From: Vicia villosa
Taxonomy: Eukaryota > Streptophyta > Magnoliopsida > Fabales > Fabaceae
Direction: 5' to 3'
Length of the DNA stretch: 64,000 bases
NCBI RefSeq assembly: GCF_029867415.1
Contig: NC_081185.1
Span: 38,448,766-38,512,765 of the forward strand
Below the pieces are notes generated by a model that saw only the letters and a program-made list of their open reading frames with translations, was not told where the DNA came from and searched no databases. The translations under genes were made by a program, and so were the position numbers. Positions 53,453 to 64,000 of this stretch are shown here, one piece after another. Position 1 is the first letter of the stretch. Each line of letters begins with the position of its first letter.

Positions 53453-56351
53453 GTCTGGTGGAGAAGTCAAGTTTGGAGGAGATCAGAAGGGCAAGATTAT
53501 TGGCTCTAGAACCATAAGTATTGGTAACTCTCCTTCCATAACTAATGTACTTCTTGTAGAAGGATTAGCGCATAACTTATTTTCCATAAGTCAATTAAGT
53601 GACAATGGTTATGACATAATCTTCAATCAAAAGTCTTGCAAGGATGTAAGTCAGAAGGATGGCTCAATCCTATTTACAGGCAAGAGAAAGAACAACATTT
53701 ATAAGATTGATCTTTCAGATCTTGAGAAGCAGAAGGTGACTTGCCTTATATCTGTTTCTGAAGAGCAATGGGTCTGGCACAGAAGATTAGGACATGCTAG
53801 TTTGAGAAAGATTTCTCAGATTAACAAACTAAATCTGGTCAGAGGACTCCCAAATCTGAAATACAAAACAGATGCTCTTTGTGAAGCATGTCAGAAGGGC
53901 AAGTTCTCCAGACCTGCATTCAAATCTAAGAATGTTGTCTCTTTCTCAAGGCCGTTAGAACTTCTGCACATTGATCTGTTTGGACCAGTCAAAACAGCAT
54001 CTGTCAGAGGGAAGAAATATGGATTAGTCATCGTAGATGATTATAGCCGCTGGACGTGGGTAAAGTTCTTAAAACACAAGGATGAGTCTCATTCAGTGTT
54101 CTTTGAATTCTGCACTCAGATTCAATTTGAGAAGGAGTGCAAAATCATAAAGGTCAGAAGTGATCATGGTGGTGAATTTGAGAACAGATTTTTTGAGGAG
54201 TTCTTCAAAGAAAATGGTATTGCCCATGATTTCTCTTGCCCTAGAACTCCACAGCAAAATGGAGTTGTAGAGCGAAAGAATAGGACTCTACAAGAAATGG
54301 CCAGAACCATGATCAATGAAACCAATATGGCTAAGCACTTATGGGCAGAAGAAATAAACACTGCATGTTATATTCAGAATAGAATCTCTATAAGACCTAT
54401 TCTAAATAAGACTCCTTATGAATTGTGGAAGAACAGAAAGTACACCATTTCATATTTTCATCCTTTTGGATGTGTTTGTTTCATTCTGAATACTAAAGAT
54501 CATCTTGGTAGGTTTGATTCTAAGGCACAAAAATGTTTCCTTCTTGGATATTCTGAACTCTCCAAAGGCTACAGAGTATACAATACTGAAACATTGGTTG
54601 TAGAAGAATCAATCAATATCAGATTTGATGATAAGCTTGGTCTTGAAAAGCCAAAGCAGTTTGAGAATCTCAGAATTTCTGAAGAGCCAACAGTCAGAAG
54701 ATCTTCTAGACTCACCTCAGCTCACTTAGAAGATGTGATCCTTGGAAAGAAAGATGATCCTATCAAAATTATAGCATTCCTTAAGAACAATGCAGAATGT
54801 CAATTAGGTCTTGTTTCTTTGATCGAGCCAACTTCTGTTGATCAAGTTCTAGAAGATCCAGACTGGATAATTGCCATGCAAGAAGAACTTAATCAGTTTA
54901 CAAGGAATGATGTATGGGATTTGGTTCCTAGACCAAAAGGATTCAACATCATTGGTACAAATTGGGTTTTCAGAAACAAGCTCAGTGAGAAGGGAGAAGT
55001 GGTAAGAAACAAAGCCAGACTGGTGGCTCAGGGATATAGTCAACAAGAAGGGATTGACTATACAGAAACCTTTGCACCAGTGGCCAGGTTAGAATCTATT
55101 CGCTTATTAATTTCCTTTGCCACTCAGCATAACATCACTCTGTATCAGATGGATGTTAAGAGTGCCTTCTTAAATGGGTATATAGATGAGGAAGTCTATG
55201 TTCACCAACCTCCTGGTTTTGAAGACTCTAAGTCTCCAGAACATGTTTTCAAACTTAAGAAATCATTGTATGGATTGAAGCAAGCTCCTAGAGCTTGGTA
55301 TGAAAGATTAAGTTCTTTCCTTCTAGACAATGGTTTCACTAGAGGACAAGTGGATACGACTCTCTTCTGTAAGACATTTAAGAAGGATATCTTAATTTGT
55401 CAAATTTATGTTGATGATATTATTTTTGGAACATCTAATGCTTCACTTGGAAAGGAGTTTGCTAAGTCTATGCAGGCTGAATTTGAAATGAGTATGATGG
55501 GTGAACTCAAGTACTTTCTTGGGATTCAAATCAATCAAACTTCTGATAGAACTTATGTTCATCAAATGAAGTATGTGAAGGAACTTCTGAAGAAGTTTAA
55601 TCTTTCTGAAAGCAAAGAAGCCAAAACTCCTATGCATCCAACGTGTGTTCTAGGTAAGGATGAGGTAAGTAAGAAGGTAGATCAGAAGTTGTACAGAGGT
55701 ATGATTGGATCTCTTCTATATTTAACTGCTTCTAGACCTGACATTCTATTCAGTGTTTATTTGTGCGCTAGATTCCAATCAGATCCTAGAGAATCTCACT
55801 TAACTGCTGTTAAGAGAATTCTGAGGTATCTGAAAGGTACTACTAATGTTGGTTTAGTCTACAGAAAATCTAAAGAATACAACTTAGTAGGATTTTGTGA
55901 TGCTGACTATGCTGGAGATAGAATTGAAAGAAAGAGTACTTCTGGAAGTTGTCAATTTCTAGGAAGTCATCTTATCTCCTGGTACAGCAAGAAGCAAGCT
56001 ACCATTGCCCTCTTAACAACAGAAGCAGAATATGTTGCTGCTGTTGGTTTTAGCACACAAATGCTCTGGATGAAGAGTCAGCTAGAAGATTATCAAATAT
56101 ATGAGAGTAACATTCCTATCTTCTGTGATAATACTTCTGCTATAGGTTTATCTAAGAATCCTATCTTACATTCCAAAGCTAAACATATTGAGATTAAACA
56201 TCATTTCATTAGGGACTATGTTCAGAAGGGTGTTCTCTCTTTAAACTTTGTGGATACAGACCACCAATGGGCTGATATCTTTACAAAACCCCTTGCTGAA
56301 GATAGGTTTAAGTTCATTCTGAAAAGTATCAGTATGGATTTATGCCCATAA
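53337..56351 (+). CDS. pol: Sire-3 pol, full-length frame with an internal deletion
   Basis: 1004 residues without a stop. Protease DSG at 19-21, followed by HMTRRR instead of HMTGRR. Integrase has WHRRLGHAS and CEACQKGK, with [14 protein letters not shown] and GVVERKNR. Reverse transcriptase has [11 protein letters not shown] and YVDDIIFG. RNase H has CDADYAGD and TTEAEYVAA. Compared with Sire-2 it lacks about 40 residues of the variable linker between integrase and reverse transcriptase (after KPKQFEN). Several conserved positions are substituted (LLTTEAEYVAAVGF for LSTTEAEYVAAAGC). It is probably not expressed as a fusion because its gag is broken. Confidence 0.88.
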   Translation: MQISLIAKKTKHKMSWYLDSGCSRHMTRRRFMFQDLVLKSGGEVKFGGDQKGKIIGSRTISIGNSPSITNVLLVEGLAHNLFSISQLSDNGYDIIFNQKSCKDVSQKDGSILFTGKRKNNIYKIDLSDLEKQKVTCLISVSEEQWVWHRRLGHASLRKISQINKLNLVRGLPNLKYKTDALCEACQKGKFSRPAFKSKNVVSFSRPLELLHIDLFGPVKTASVRGKKYGLVIVDDYSRWTWVKFLKHKDESHSVFFEFCTQIQFEKECKIIKVRSDHGGEFENRFFEEFFKENGIAHDFSCPRTPQQNGVVERKNRTLQEMARTMINETNMAKHLWAEEINTACYIQNRISIRPILNKTPYELWKNRKYTISYFHPFGCVCFILNTKDHLGRFDSKAQKCFLLGYSELSKGYRVYNTETLVVEESINIRFDDKLGLEKPKQFENLRISEEPTVRRSSRLTSAHLEDVILGKKDDPIKIIAFLKNNAECQLGLVSLIEPTSVDQVLEDPDWIIAMQEELNQFTRNDVWDLVPRPKGFNIIGTNWVFRNKLSEKGEVVRNKARLVAQGYSQQEGIDYTETFAPVARLESIRLLISFATQHNITLYQMDVKSAFLNGYIDEEVYVHQPPGFEDSKSPEHVFKLKKSLYGLKQAPRAWYERLSSFLLDNGFTRGQVDTTLFCKTFKKDILICQIYVDDIIFGTSNASLGKEFAKSMQAEFEMSMMGELKYFLGIQINQTSDRTYVHQMKYVKELLKKFNLSESKEAKTPMHPTCVLGKDEVSKKVDQKLYRGMIGSLLYLTASRPDILFSVYLCARFQSDPRESHLTAVKRILRYLKGTTNVGLVYRKSKEYNLVGFCDADYAGDRIERKSTSGSCQFLGSHLISWYSKKQATIALLTTEAEYVAAVGFSTQMLWMKSQLEDYQIYESNIPIFCDNTSAIGLSKNPILHSKAKHIEIKHHFIRDYVQKGVLSLNFVDTDHQWADIFTKPLAEDRFKFILKSISMDLCP

Positions 56352-56847
56352 TGAGAAGATGAGAAGATCTTATGTATGGTTAACTTCTGAAATGTGTTGG
56401 GATTATGTGCATATAAGAAGTTCTGATAATGATCAGTTAGAAGTTCTGATTCTGTTATTACTAACGTTTCATTATCTAAGTTGATTCAGAATCTCTTTTA
56501 AAGTAAAACAGCTGTCACCAGTTTTCCAGAAAACGAACACGTGTTTACTATTTCTGGACAAGCATGCGTGCAGTTGAGGAGACGCCGCCCTAGGTAACTG
56601 TGCAAATCAATTCATTTTGTCACTTTATCTCTCCTAACGTCATTTCTCATTAAATGCAAATTGATGTCATGTTTTTCTGTAATCATTTCACTTAAACCAT
56701 ATTGCATTTATTATTTTCTTTTATTCATCTTTTAAATACCCCGCCTCATCTTTATTTCATCTTTTTCACTCTCTCTCTTCATTCATCCCTCTCTTTCTGC
56801 ATTCATCGCATAAACCCTAGCTTGTGGCTGTAACTTAGCATTTCATC
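56352..56847 (+). promoter_or_regulatory. Sire-3 pol-ORF3 spacer with conserved block
   Basis: Non-coding. The conserved block is at 56563-56602 (CGTGCAGTTGA, GACGCCGCCC, TAGGTAACTG), with CAGCTGT at about 56508. A pyrimidine-rich leader and AAACCCTAG precede the ORF3 ATG. This arrangement matches Sire-1 and Sire-2. Confidence 0.55.
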
Positions 56848-57982
56848 ATGAATCCTTCAAGTACCTCAAACCAAGCAGAAGAAATGTCCTCTACTCAACT
56901 GGTTTTCAGCAAGCATAGGTTTGCTCCTTTGAAGACCTGTTCCATTCCTCCATCAGAAATGGAAGTTCTTTGTGAGTCCTCAGTAGATTTTGAGAATTTG
57001 AAAGCATATGGTTTCAAACCTGACGCAAAGATTATGGCACAAGGATGGTCAAACTATATTGATAGATTGGTTGGACCAATTTATCCGGCTCTTGTGAAAG
57101 ATTTCTGGGCTCATGCAACCGTTACTCCAACTGCCATCATCTCCTTTGTACTAGGGCATGAAGTTGTGATAACTGAGAAACTGATCAGGAAACTGTACAA
57201 CTTGGATGATGAAGAAGGATGCACTGGTCCTCTTCATGGTTGAGTCAGTTGGCTACAGGTTGAAAAACAAATCTCGTTTGCTACTGGTATTGAATCTCAT
57301 AAAACTGGTACATTGAGGGCGTTCTATCAAGTTTGGGCTGAAATTATTCTGGGTTCTCTCCATCACAGAAGGCAATCGTTCTCCTCCTCTTACATCAGTC
57401 CTGATCACAAATACACTCTCTTCTGCATTGGAAGAAGGATTGAAATGAACATCTCCAACATTCTGTTCCAGAATCTAAAAATGGCTATTGAAGAATCAAG
57501 GGATGAAGAACGTGAGAAGTATCCTCATCTTCAAAGAAATACTATTCCTTTCGCCAGAATGATTTCAGACATTCTGATAGAAAGTGATTTGATGGACTCT
57601 CTAAAGACTATTAGGACGTCTAAATTCTTTAGAGTCACTCAGGGTCATATCTTCAATGGTTTTGATCTGCTAAGAATGGAACTTATCAAGGAGATAACTT
57701 CTGTTCCTTTTGTCTTCCCAGACATTCTGACTAGAAGAATTCCAGTTGAAGGCTTTGCTACCTTGTTCCAAGCAGAACTTCACAAGGCAGTTAAGCATTA
57801 CTTGGAAGCTTCTGTTAGAACTCAATCTTCTGTTGATCCTGCATGGATTCGAGGAAGAGTGCTTCCTTCTCAATCTGATCTTCAGAAGAAGGCTCAGAAG
57901 AAGCAAGAAGCAAGGCTGAAGAGAAAGGCTGCAGAAGAAGCTGCTAAAGAAGCTAAGAGGCAGAAGGTTACTTATGACCCTC
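56848..57982 (+). pseudogene. Sire-3 ORF3, stop-containing and truncated
   Basis: It starts MNPSSTSNQAEEMSST. The domain shared with Sire-1 ORF3 is clear (AQGWSNYIDRLVGPIYPALV, KDFWAHA). A TGA at 57241-57243 interrupts it and the frame then continues (RAFYQVWAEIILGSLHHRRQ) to a Lys/Ala-rich helix. It ends at TYDPL, where the Ogre-B LTR begins; a stop inside the LTR closes the frame at 58011. Sequence agreement with Sire-1 ORF3 is moderate. Confidence 0.82.
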
Positions 57983-60900
57983 TGTCGCCCTCGGTTTTTT
58001 CTATCTCGTGAGAGATACGAACTGACTCTTCTTTTATTTTTTGAGTTTTTGAAAATCAGAGAGTCGCCACCGACTTTTATTTTATCCAATTAAGGAAATG
58101 TTTATAAAAGAAACAGAAAAAGACCTTTAAGAGATTTTGGGTTCGGGGGTAGGTTATACAAAGGGAAGGTATTAGCACCCCTTTGTATCCATGGTTATCC
58201 ATGGGCTCTTAATTGCTTAGCTCACTTGTTTGAATCATTTGTCTTGCCTTGAAATGCTTGTATGTGGTTTTAAAATTCATTTTGTAAATTGACTTTGTAA
58301 TGATCCTTGTGCGGATGTATACAAAGTGTTTTATCTTTCGAAAGATGTTTTGAAAAAAAAGCTTTAACTTCGTAATGATCCTTGTTTGGATATATACCAA
58401 GTATTGTCTTTTTTGAAAGTTTTGTTTTGAAAAACAATGAATATGTGAGACATTTGTTGTTTTGATTTGAGCAAGAAATTTAGGAGATCTACCCTAAGTT
58501 TATAAGGTCCTTTCCTATTTCTTTTAGAAAATTCTCCTTTTACCGGATGTAAACAAAAGTTTGGATTTGTATTTGAAACAGTAGAATTTGATTTTTGAAA
58601 AGAGTAACAGAGGGATTACCCTAAGAGGTGCAAGTGTGATTGTGTTTTGATTCAGATATTTTTGTCTTTGAAGTTAGTGACCTAACGCTTCAGTTGTTAT
58701 TCTTGGCATACACGCAGTTTTATATGTACAGGAATTAAAATGCGGGAATGTAAAATGCGGAAAGTAAATCTACGCTATTACATCGATTGTGCAGGAAATG
58801 TAAACTACGCTATTTACATGATTTTGACAACCTATCCACTTATCTATGAATTTAAATTGCAATAAGATAAAAGGAAGTATTTTTTTGGATTTTTAGATGG
58901 TTGATTTTAATTAGAATTAATGCGTAATTAATTTAATTAAAATGAGAAAAAAGGTAGAAATAAAATTTAAACCTAAAAATCAAGTCTAAAATATGTTCAT
59001 ATTGTTTGTTAATTAATTTTAAAATAAAACTAATTTTTTTGGATTTTTTGAAGTTATTTTGGAAATTATTAAGTTAAATTAACATATAATTATACAAATA
59101 ATTACACACATAATTTAAACTTAAAGAGAAAAATATTCTAAATATATACAAAATTAGTCTATAATATATAAACCTAATTTAATAAAAAGAACATATTTTT
59201 TCTGATTTTTTGATAGGTTGAAATAATTAAAAAGCAAATATATAAATATATACTAATTAATTAAACAAAATATTTTAATTATCAAGAAAAAATAAAATAT
59301 TTTTATGTCAAAAAATAATAGATTATTTTATAAACCTAAAAATATTTTTTGTATATTTTTCTGATTTTTAAAACTATTTTTTAAATAATTATTGAAAGAA
59401 AATTAAATAAAATAGAAAAATATATTAATTGTGATCCTGTGTGATAATCAGTGGAGTCCATGATATGGATGTGCATTCGTGAGCATTGGATCTTGGATTA
59501 ATGAAATCAGATGGCTGCAAACATAGGGCACATGATATAATAGTGGAACATGAAGCACATGATTGGTCTGAACTTCAAAATACACGCGCGCGCAAACCAA
59601 CCAATCAGAGGACGCCATATCTCGTCTTCCTCATCAGAATGGATCTTTTACACCGCTCATTTGCAGGTGCTGCAAAAAACTTCAACCTATTACACCTGTG
59701 CAACAACGAATACAAGCAAAACATGAAAGAAATTTGGCGCGAGGCCATGGTTCAATTCGTCTGGTTCATACGAGTTTAATGTGACCACTTTGAACCTGTA
59801 ATTTTGCCTGATTCGAGAATCCCTAATTTTGAGATCAAGAACCCTAAAATGGTGGCTTCGTGAATACTTTACCAAACCTTAATTAAATGTCCAGAAACGA
59901 TCAGAACATTAAACCAAGTTCAAATATATGATTACATCGTGCTAAATATGCATGTATAATGAGATTTTGGTTAGTTTTTGTTTGAGCAAACCGTGAGCTA
60001 TGGAGCTTGATTATGAGTGCTTTGCTTGTTGAAAATGATTGGGATATATTCAATGAAGGTTAGGGAACGTGTTTGAGTGTTTAGTTTTTATTGAAGTGAG
60101 CTTGAATTTAAAATTCGAATTTCAAATTTTCTTCAAAATAACAAGTTGTTACAAGAGTGGTATAAGCATAATATTGGTTCTGAATTCGTGTGTGTTGTCC
60201 TACTGAAGTGTTCTACTTCATTTATAAGCAATGAAGTGCTTAAAATTGAAGTTATCAAGCATTGATTGCTTTTTTGAACTTTGAATTTTTTAATATAAGA
60301 AATCTTGAATTCTTTGGCCATGGCTTTGAATTTTCTTCAACCTCTTGCTCTAGGCCTGCTATGTACTTCTCTTGCTGCAGAGTTGAATCATTCTTGGTGG
60401 CTTTAGCTTAAGAATCAAGCATTGTATCATTATCCTTCACCATTTCTTTTTCAATTTAACTTTAAATGTAATAAAAATAAACCAAAAAAGAAATAAAAAT
60501 GCTATGGGCCTTAGGTTGGTCGTGGGAGGCCCTTAGCATCATTAGAATCATGTTTGGATCATGGAAACTTGGCCCCTTTTGGAAAAAAAACATTTTTGAT
60601 CAATGTTGATTTCATGCATTTTCCCAAAATATGGCCAACTTCAACAAGGTATAAATCCCTCAATTTTTATCATATGAAGGAGTTCTTGTACTTTTTAGAA
60701 ACCTCAAGATGTCCTCTACAAGTTACTTTGGAAACTTTTTTTCATTTGGAGAAGTTATCTTGATGTTATGGCCTTTGACAAAAAACCACTTTTTGTTGAC
60801 TTTGTAATGTCTGAGCTCATATTTTTCAAATGGTGAATCCAATGACCATGGGATCAATTGCATTTGAAATATAATTTAATTTCCTTCAAAACAAGCTTTG

Positions 60901-62653
60901 GTTGGAATTTTTTGAATGAACGAGGAGAGAGTTATGGCCGATCAAAGTTCAGTTGACTTTTTAGGAGAAAACCCTAATTTTGAAACTTAGGGTTTTGTTG
61001 ATTTTTGATCTTTCCTTGATGAATTATGATCAACCAATGATCAAATGATGAAGTTTTTGACAAAATATGGATGTTGACAAAAAATTTCATTTTTGACTGT
61101 CTGTTGACTTTTCGGTCAAACTGGTCGCCTGTTGACTGTTTGAGCTGCTGACTGTGCGTCTGAGCGAATTGAAGTTTGAAAATTTGTATGGTGGTACTTT
61201 GAGATATATGGAGGTCCATGAAATCCATTTTAGGTCTCAAAAAAACTTGTTCTCCTGAAAAAAACAAAAACCCTAGTTAGGGACTGTTTGCGTAGGAGAC
61301 AGTTAAGCGTACCTGATTTTTGTGCAGTGCTGAGTCTCTGCTGATCATGTGATTATCAGAAGACTTCTAGAACAAAAATATTGGAATTTTGAAATGCAAA
61401 ATATTGATTTGATTGATGGTACAAAACACGGAGAATCGTGTTGTCAGCGGGTTTGACTGTCAACTGGCTGTTCAGGCATTAACGTAACAGTTAAAGTGAA
61501 AATTCAACAGTTAAAGTTAATTATTTCTTTTTTTTGTTGTGTTAATGGTGAAAATTTATTTACATGAGTTGTTAGAAAAACACAAAACATAATAAATAAA
61601 TAAAATACACTGTACGCGAACGAAATTACCGATAATAACCTTGAAAAATATTTAATGCGCAGAAAAATAAATATTTAATTAGCAGAAAACACACATAATA
61701 TTATCTGGATAATTAAACTACAGTACGACATTTAATACTGACAGTACAAATATTACATAATATAATGAACAGTACGACAAATAAACGGTACATTATTTGA
61801 AAGCAAAAGATACGACAAACTTTAAAAATGACGATTAAAAACCCATGCTATAAATAACAACATATAGATGATCGGGAGTGTAAGCAACCCAGGTCTGCAT
61901 TTTTCAGGACTATGCAGACAGAAAAAGGACATGATCACCACCAAGACGGTGATGACCATAAGAAAACACGTATCCATCCACTTCACCATTTTTGTCGGGG
62001 AAGAAGAGAAAATAAATATGAGGTAGAAATTTGAGAGATGAGTTGAAATTTGATGTGAGAATTTATGAAAAAAATGAGAGATATTTATAGAGTGAAAAGA
62101 AGGATAGAGACGTTGGGGAATGAAGTGATTCCGTACAGAAAAGGAAAATTTGAGTGGTAGTAGGATTTGAAAGAAAGTGTATGGTAGGGTTTGAAAAGAG
62201 AGATGTATAGAATAAAGTTAGGATTTGATTTTGAAAGAAAAAAAGAGATTTGAAAAGAAAGGAAAAGATTTTTGAAAATAATAGAATATAGTACAAAAAT
62301 TAGTGGGAAGCAAAAACTAATAATTATTTACTCGTTACCATACAGTCTGAATCCCCAGACTCTGCGCCTGCAAAAAATTTAATTTTGTACCAATTGCGTC
62401 AGTACTATTTATCTGCAAATAAATCTCAAGTAAACAGTGTGTGTGAAGTGATAAACAGTAATTGGCGTTTGGGTAAGAATAAATTCAACAACGAACCAAA
62501 ATACCGTATAAGAAAAATTCTAAAAACTGAGTATTCATAAAAATCAGGATATTTGTGAAATAAAATCCAAGATTATATGAAACTCCTAATTTTTAGACAG
62601 AAGTCTGTTGTCTTCTTCTTGAAAAAGATGCGGGCAAATTTTGGGGTATAACA
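57983..62653 (-). repeat. Ogre-B 3' LTR
   Basis: 4671 bp. The minus strand starts TGTTATACCCCAAAATTTG at 62653 and ends GAGGGCGACA at 57983. Near its 3' end it has GTCGGTGGCGACTCTC and the ACCTACCCCCGAACCC-type block shared with Ogre-A. A purine-rich AATAGGGGCAAC precedes the start, as for Ogre-A, so this is a 3' LTR. No gene is visible; a very AT-rich part lies at 58880-59430. The LTR is uninterrupted. Confidence 0.8.
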
Positions 62654-64000
62654 GTTGCCCCTATTCAATTTTCTTAAACCTGAAGAGACTGATTAGAATC
62701 TGAAGGTAGAAGATGATTGAATATTTTAGATGCCCTGAAAATTTGCACTTACCTCCACCGAAAGTGATGTTGGAAATTGCATTTGAATGTTGTCTGAGAA
62801 ATGTTGTTGGCAGATCGAAACATTACCTGAGATGGGCTACCAGATGCCATCTATTAAATGTGTTGATGTTTGTTCATCAGAATGAATCCATTGATTATAT
62901 CTTGATGAAGGATTTGAAAACCTCTGCGTTGACCGTTACGGAATCGTCCGAGGTTACCGCTTTAAATCTTAGAGACTGATCGTTACGGAGCTGTCCAAAG
63001 TTTTTCCGCTTTAGATTTTGAAAGTTGATCTATGAGGAACCGTCTGAGGTATCAGCTTTAGATCTTTGAAGGTTGATCGTTGTGGAACCGTCTGAGGTAT
63101 CCGCTTTGGATCTTGAAGATTGATCGTTGTGGAACCGTCTGAGGTATCCGCTTTGGATCTTTGAAGGTAGATCATGAAGGAACCGTCCAAGGTATCGACT
63201 TAGATCTGAAGGTAGATCATTAAGGAACCGTCTGGGGTATCGACTTAGATCTGTGTTGCTTGTTTTGAGTTGATAGGTGATTTGGAAAGAGAGATCTCTT
63301 CAGAATGAATCTTTGGCTTGATTATATCTGAGAGGAATGTTCGTCTGAATAGAATTCAGGGGAACACTGCATGTGACTGAGAACAACTTTTCTGAGGATA
63401 TTCGTCCACCTGAAAAAAATCAGGTTAGTGACATGCAATGTCATGATGCATGTAATGTATATGTTGAGATTCTCAAACTAAATGAGATTCGTGCATGTTA
63501 TGTATGCGTTTGTCATGAAACATTATATGCTATGTATGAATATGCGTATGATGTATGACTTATGCAATTTAGAGCGTATCAAACTTCTGGTTGGGAAAAT
63601 AAATCCCTGCTTGCTATTTTGGATACGAAGGCATTGATGATTGTTGATGATCTTTGCTATCTTGTTCAAGTACACTCAGCTGGAGAACTTCCTTACGGAC
63701 CAGAGTACTCTGTTGAGGGATATTTGACTACCGCTTGGGGATGAAAGGTAGTTTGAACATTCTGATTTTGATGCACCTTAAATAAAAAAGATATGTAATC
63801 CTTCGATGCACTATTTGACCAAGCCTCGATGTGGGGACCACACCTTCTGGGGATAGTGCTCTTGAAAAGCCTTGCTGGGGGAATAAAGTTTCTCGAATCG
63901 CTTTGTTGGAGAGAAAAATCTCATTAAGGAATTTGCTGAGAAATACGTCTCTGTGGGGGAATTTTCTTCTGAAGCTGGTTTCGGGACGATGTCCAGATGA
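62654..64000 (-). other. Ogre-B 3' untranslated region, runs off the window
   Basis: It begins with the polypurine-tract region (62654-62675). A tandem array with a unit of about 47 bp lies at about 62925-63255 (GATCGTT(A/G)(C/T)GGAACCGTC, GAGGTATCCGCTTTGGATCT). The following sequence has ATGCAATGTCATGATGCATG, also found in Ogre-A near 49750. No ORF could be supported. Confidence 0.7.

Larger units (their letters stand above)
50248..57982 (+). mobile_element. Sire-3: older Sirevirus copy, 3' part displaced by Ogre-B
   Basis: Same family as Sire-1/2 but more diverged. It has a 5' LTR (50248-51442), perfect primer site, gag with two stops, a pol of nearly full length and a broken ORF3. The element is cut at 57982/57983 inside ORF3 by the end of the Ogre-B 3' LTR; the rest, including its 3' LTR, must lie beyond the window. 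The candidate target sequence before the LTR is ATAGT (50243-50247), which cannot be confirmed here. Confidence 0.9.

Noticed and set aside
57670..58089. Minus-strand ORF spanning the Sire-3/Ogre-B junction
   Set aside because: It is antisense to ORF3 and crosses a transposon boundary.
63373..63744. Short ORFs near the right edge
   Set aside because: They lie in the Ogre-B 3' untranslated region, are under 65 codons, and show no domain.

Overview
This is plant nuclear DNA, most likely from a large-genome legume of the Fabeae (vetch, pea, faba bean or lentil type). The reasons are a spliced gene with short exons and GT-AG introns, a plant methionine gamma-lyase fragment, and dense nesting of Ogre-type Ty3/gypsy LTRs (starting TGTCATACCCC) with Sirevirus-type Ty1/copia elements. 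No bacterial, organellar or CRISPR-like content was seen. The species is an inference.

Positions 1-10427 hold the 5' eleven exons of a minus-strand gene for GPI ethanolamine phosphate transferase 1 (PIGN/MCD4). The 3' end lies beyond the left edge. Its introns carry transposon debris: a LINE fragment, a hAT fragment, two MITE-like elements, an inverted repeat and a hairpin minisatellite. Head-to-head with it, 11162-11547 is a truncated, internally deleted methionine gamma-lyase pseudogene that keeps a plausible promoter.

From 11955 to the right edge everything is nested retrotransposon, resolved with target-site duplications (TSDs). The outer layer is Ogre-A (minus strand). Its 3' LTR runs from 38659 down to 11955, and its tandem-repeat-rich 3' untranslated region lies at 38660-39595 and 49267-50247. 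Sire-1 (14016-23185, +, TSD AGGTT) and a solo Ogre LTR (24956-38565, +, TSD TTTAG) interrupt the Ogre-A LTR. The solo LTR is interrupted in turn by Sire-4 (26972-36808, -, TSD AGCTA). Sire-2 (39596-49266, -, TSD ATTAG) and Sire-3 (50248-57982, +, 3' part displaced) sit in the Ogre-A internal region. Sire-3 is cut inside its third ORF by the 3' LTR of Ogre-B (57983-62653, -), whose 3' untranslated region runs to the window end.

Sire-1, -2 and -3 are one family in different states. Sire-1 keeps intact gag and a complete 896-residue envelope-position ORF3, but pol is reduced to a relic. Sire-2 keeps intact gag and pol, but ORF3 is a frameshifted stub. Sire-3 has intact-length pol but stop codons in gag and ORF3. 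Sire-4 is a separate Sirevirus lineage with long gag and pol ORFs separated by two in-frame stops and a broken ORF3. The most interesting observations are the complementary defects of Sire-1 and Sire-2, a conserved block upstream of ORF3, hairpins in the LTRs including one covarying base pair, and regularly spaced palindrome pairs in the Sire-4 LTR and spacer.
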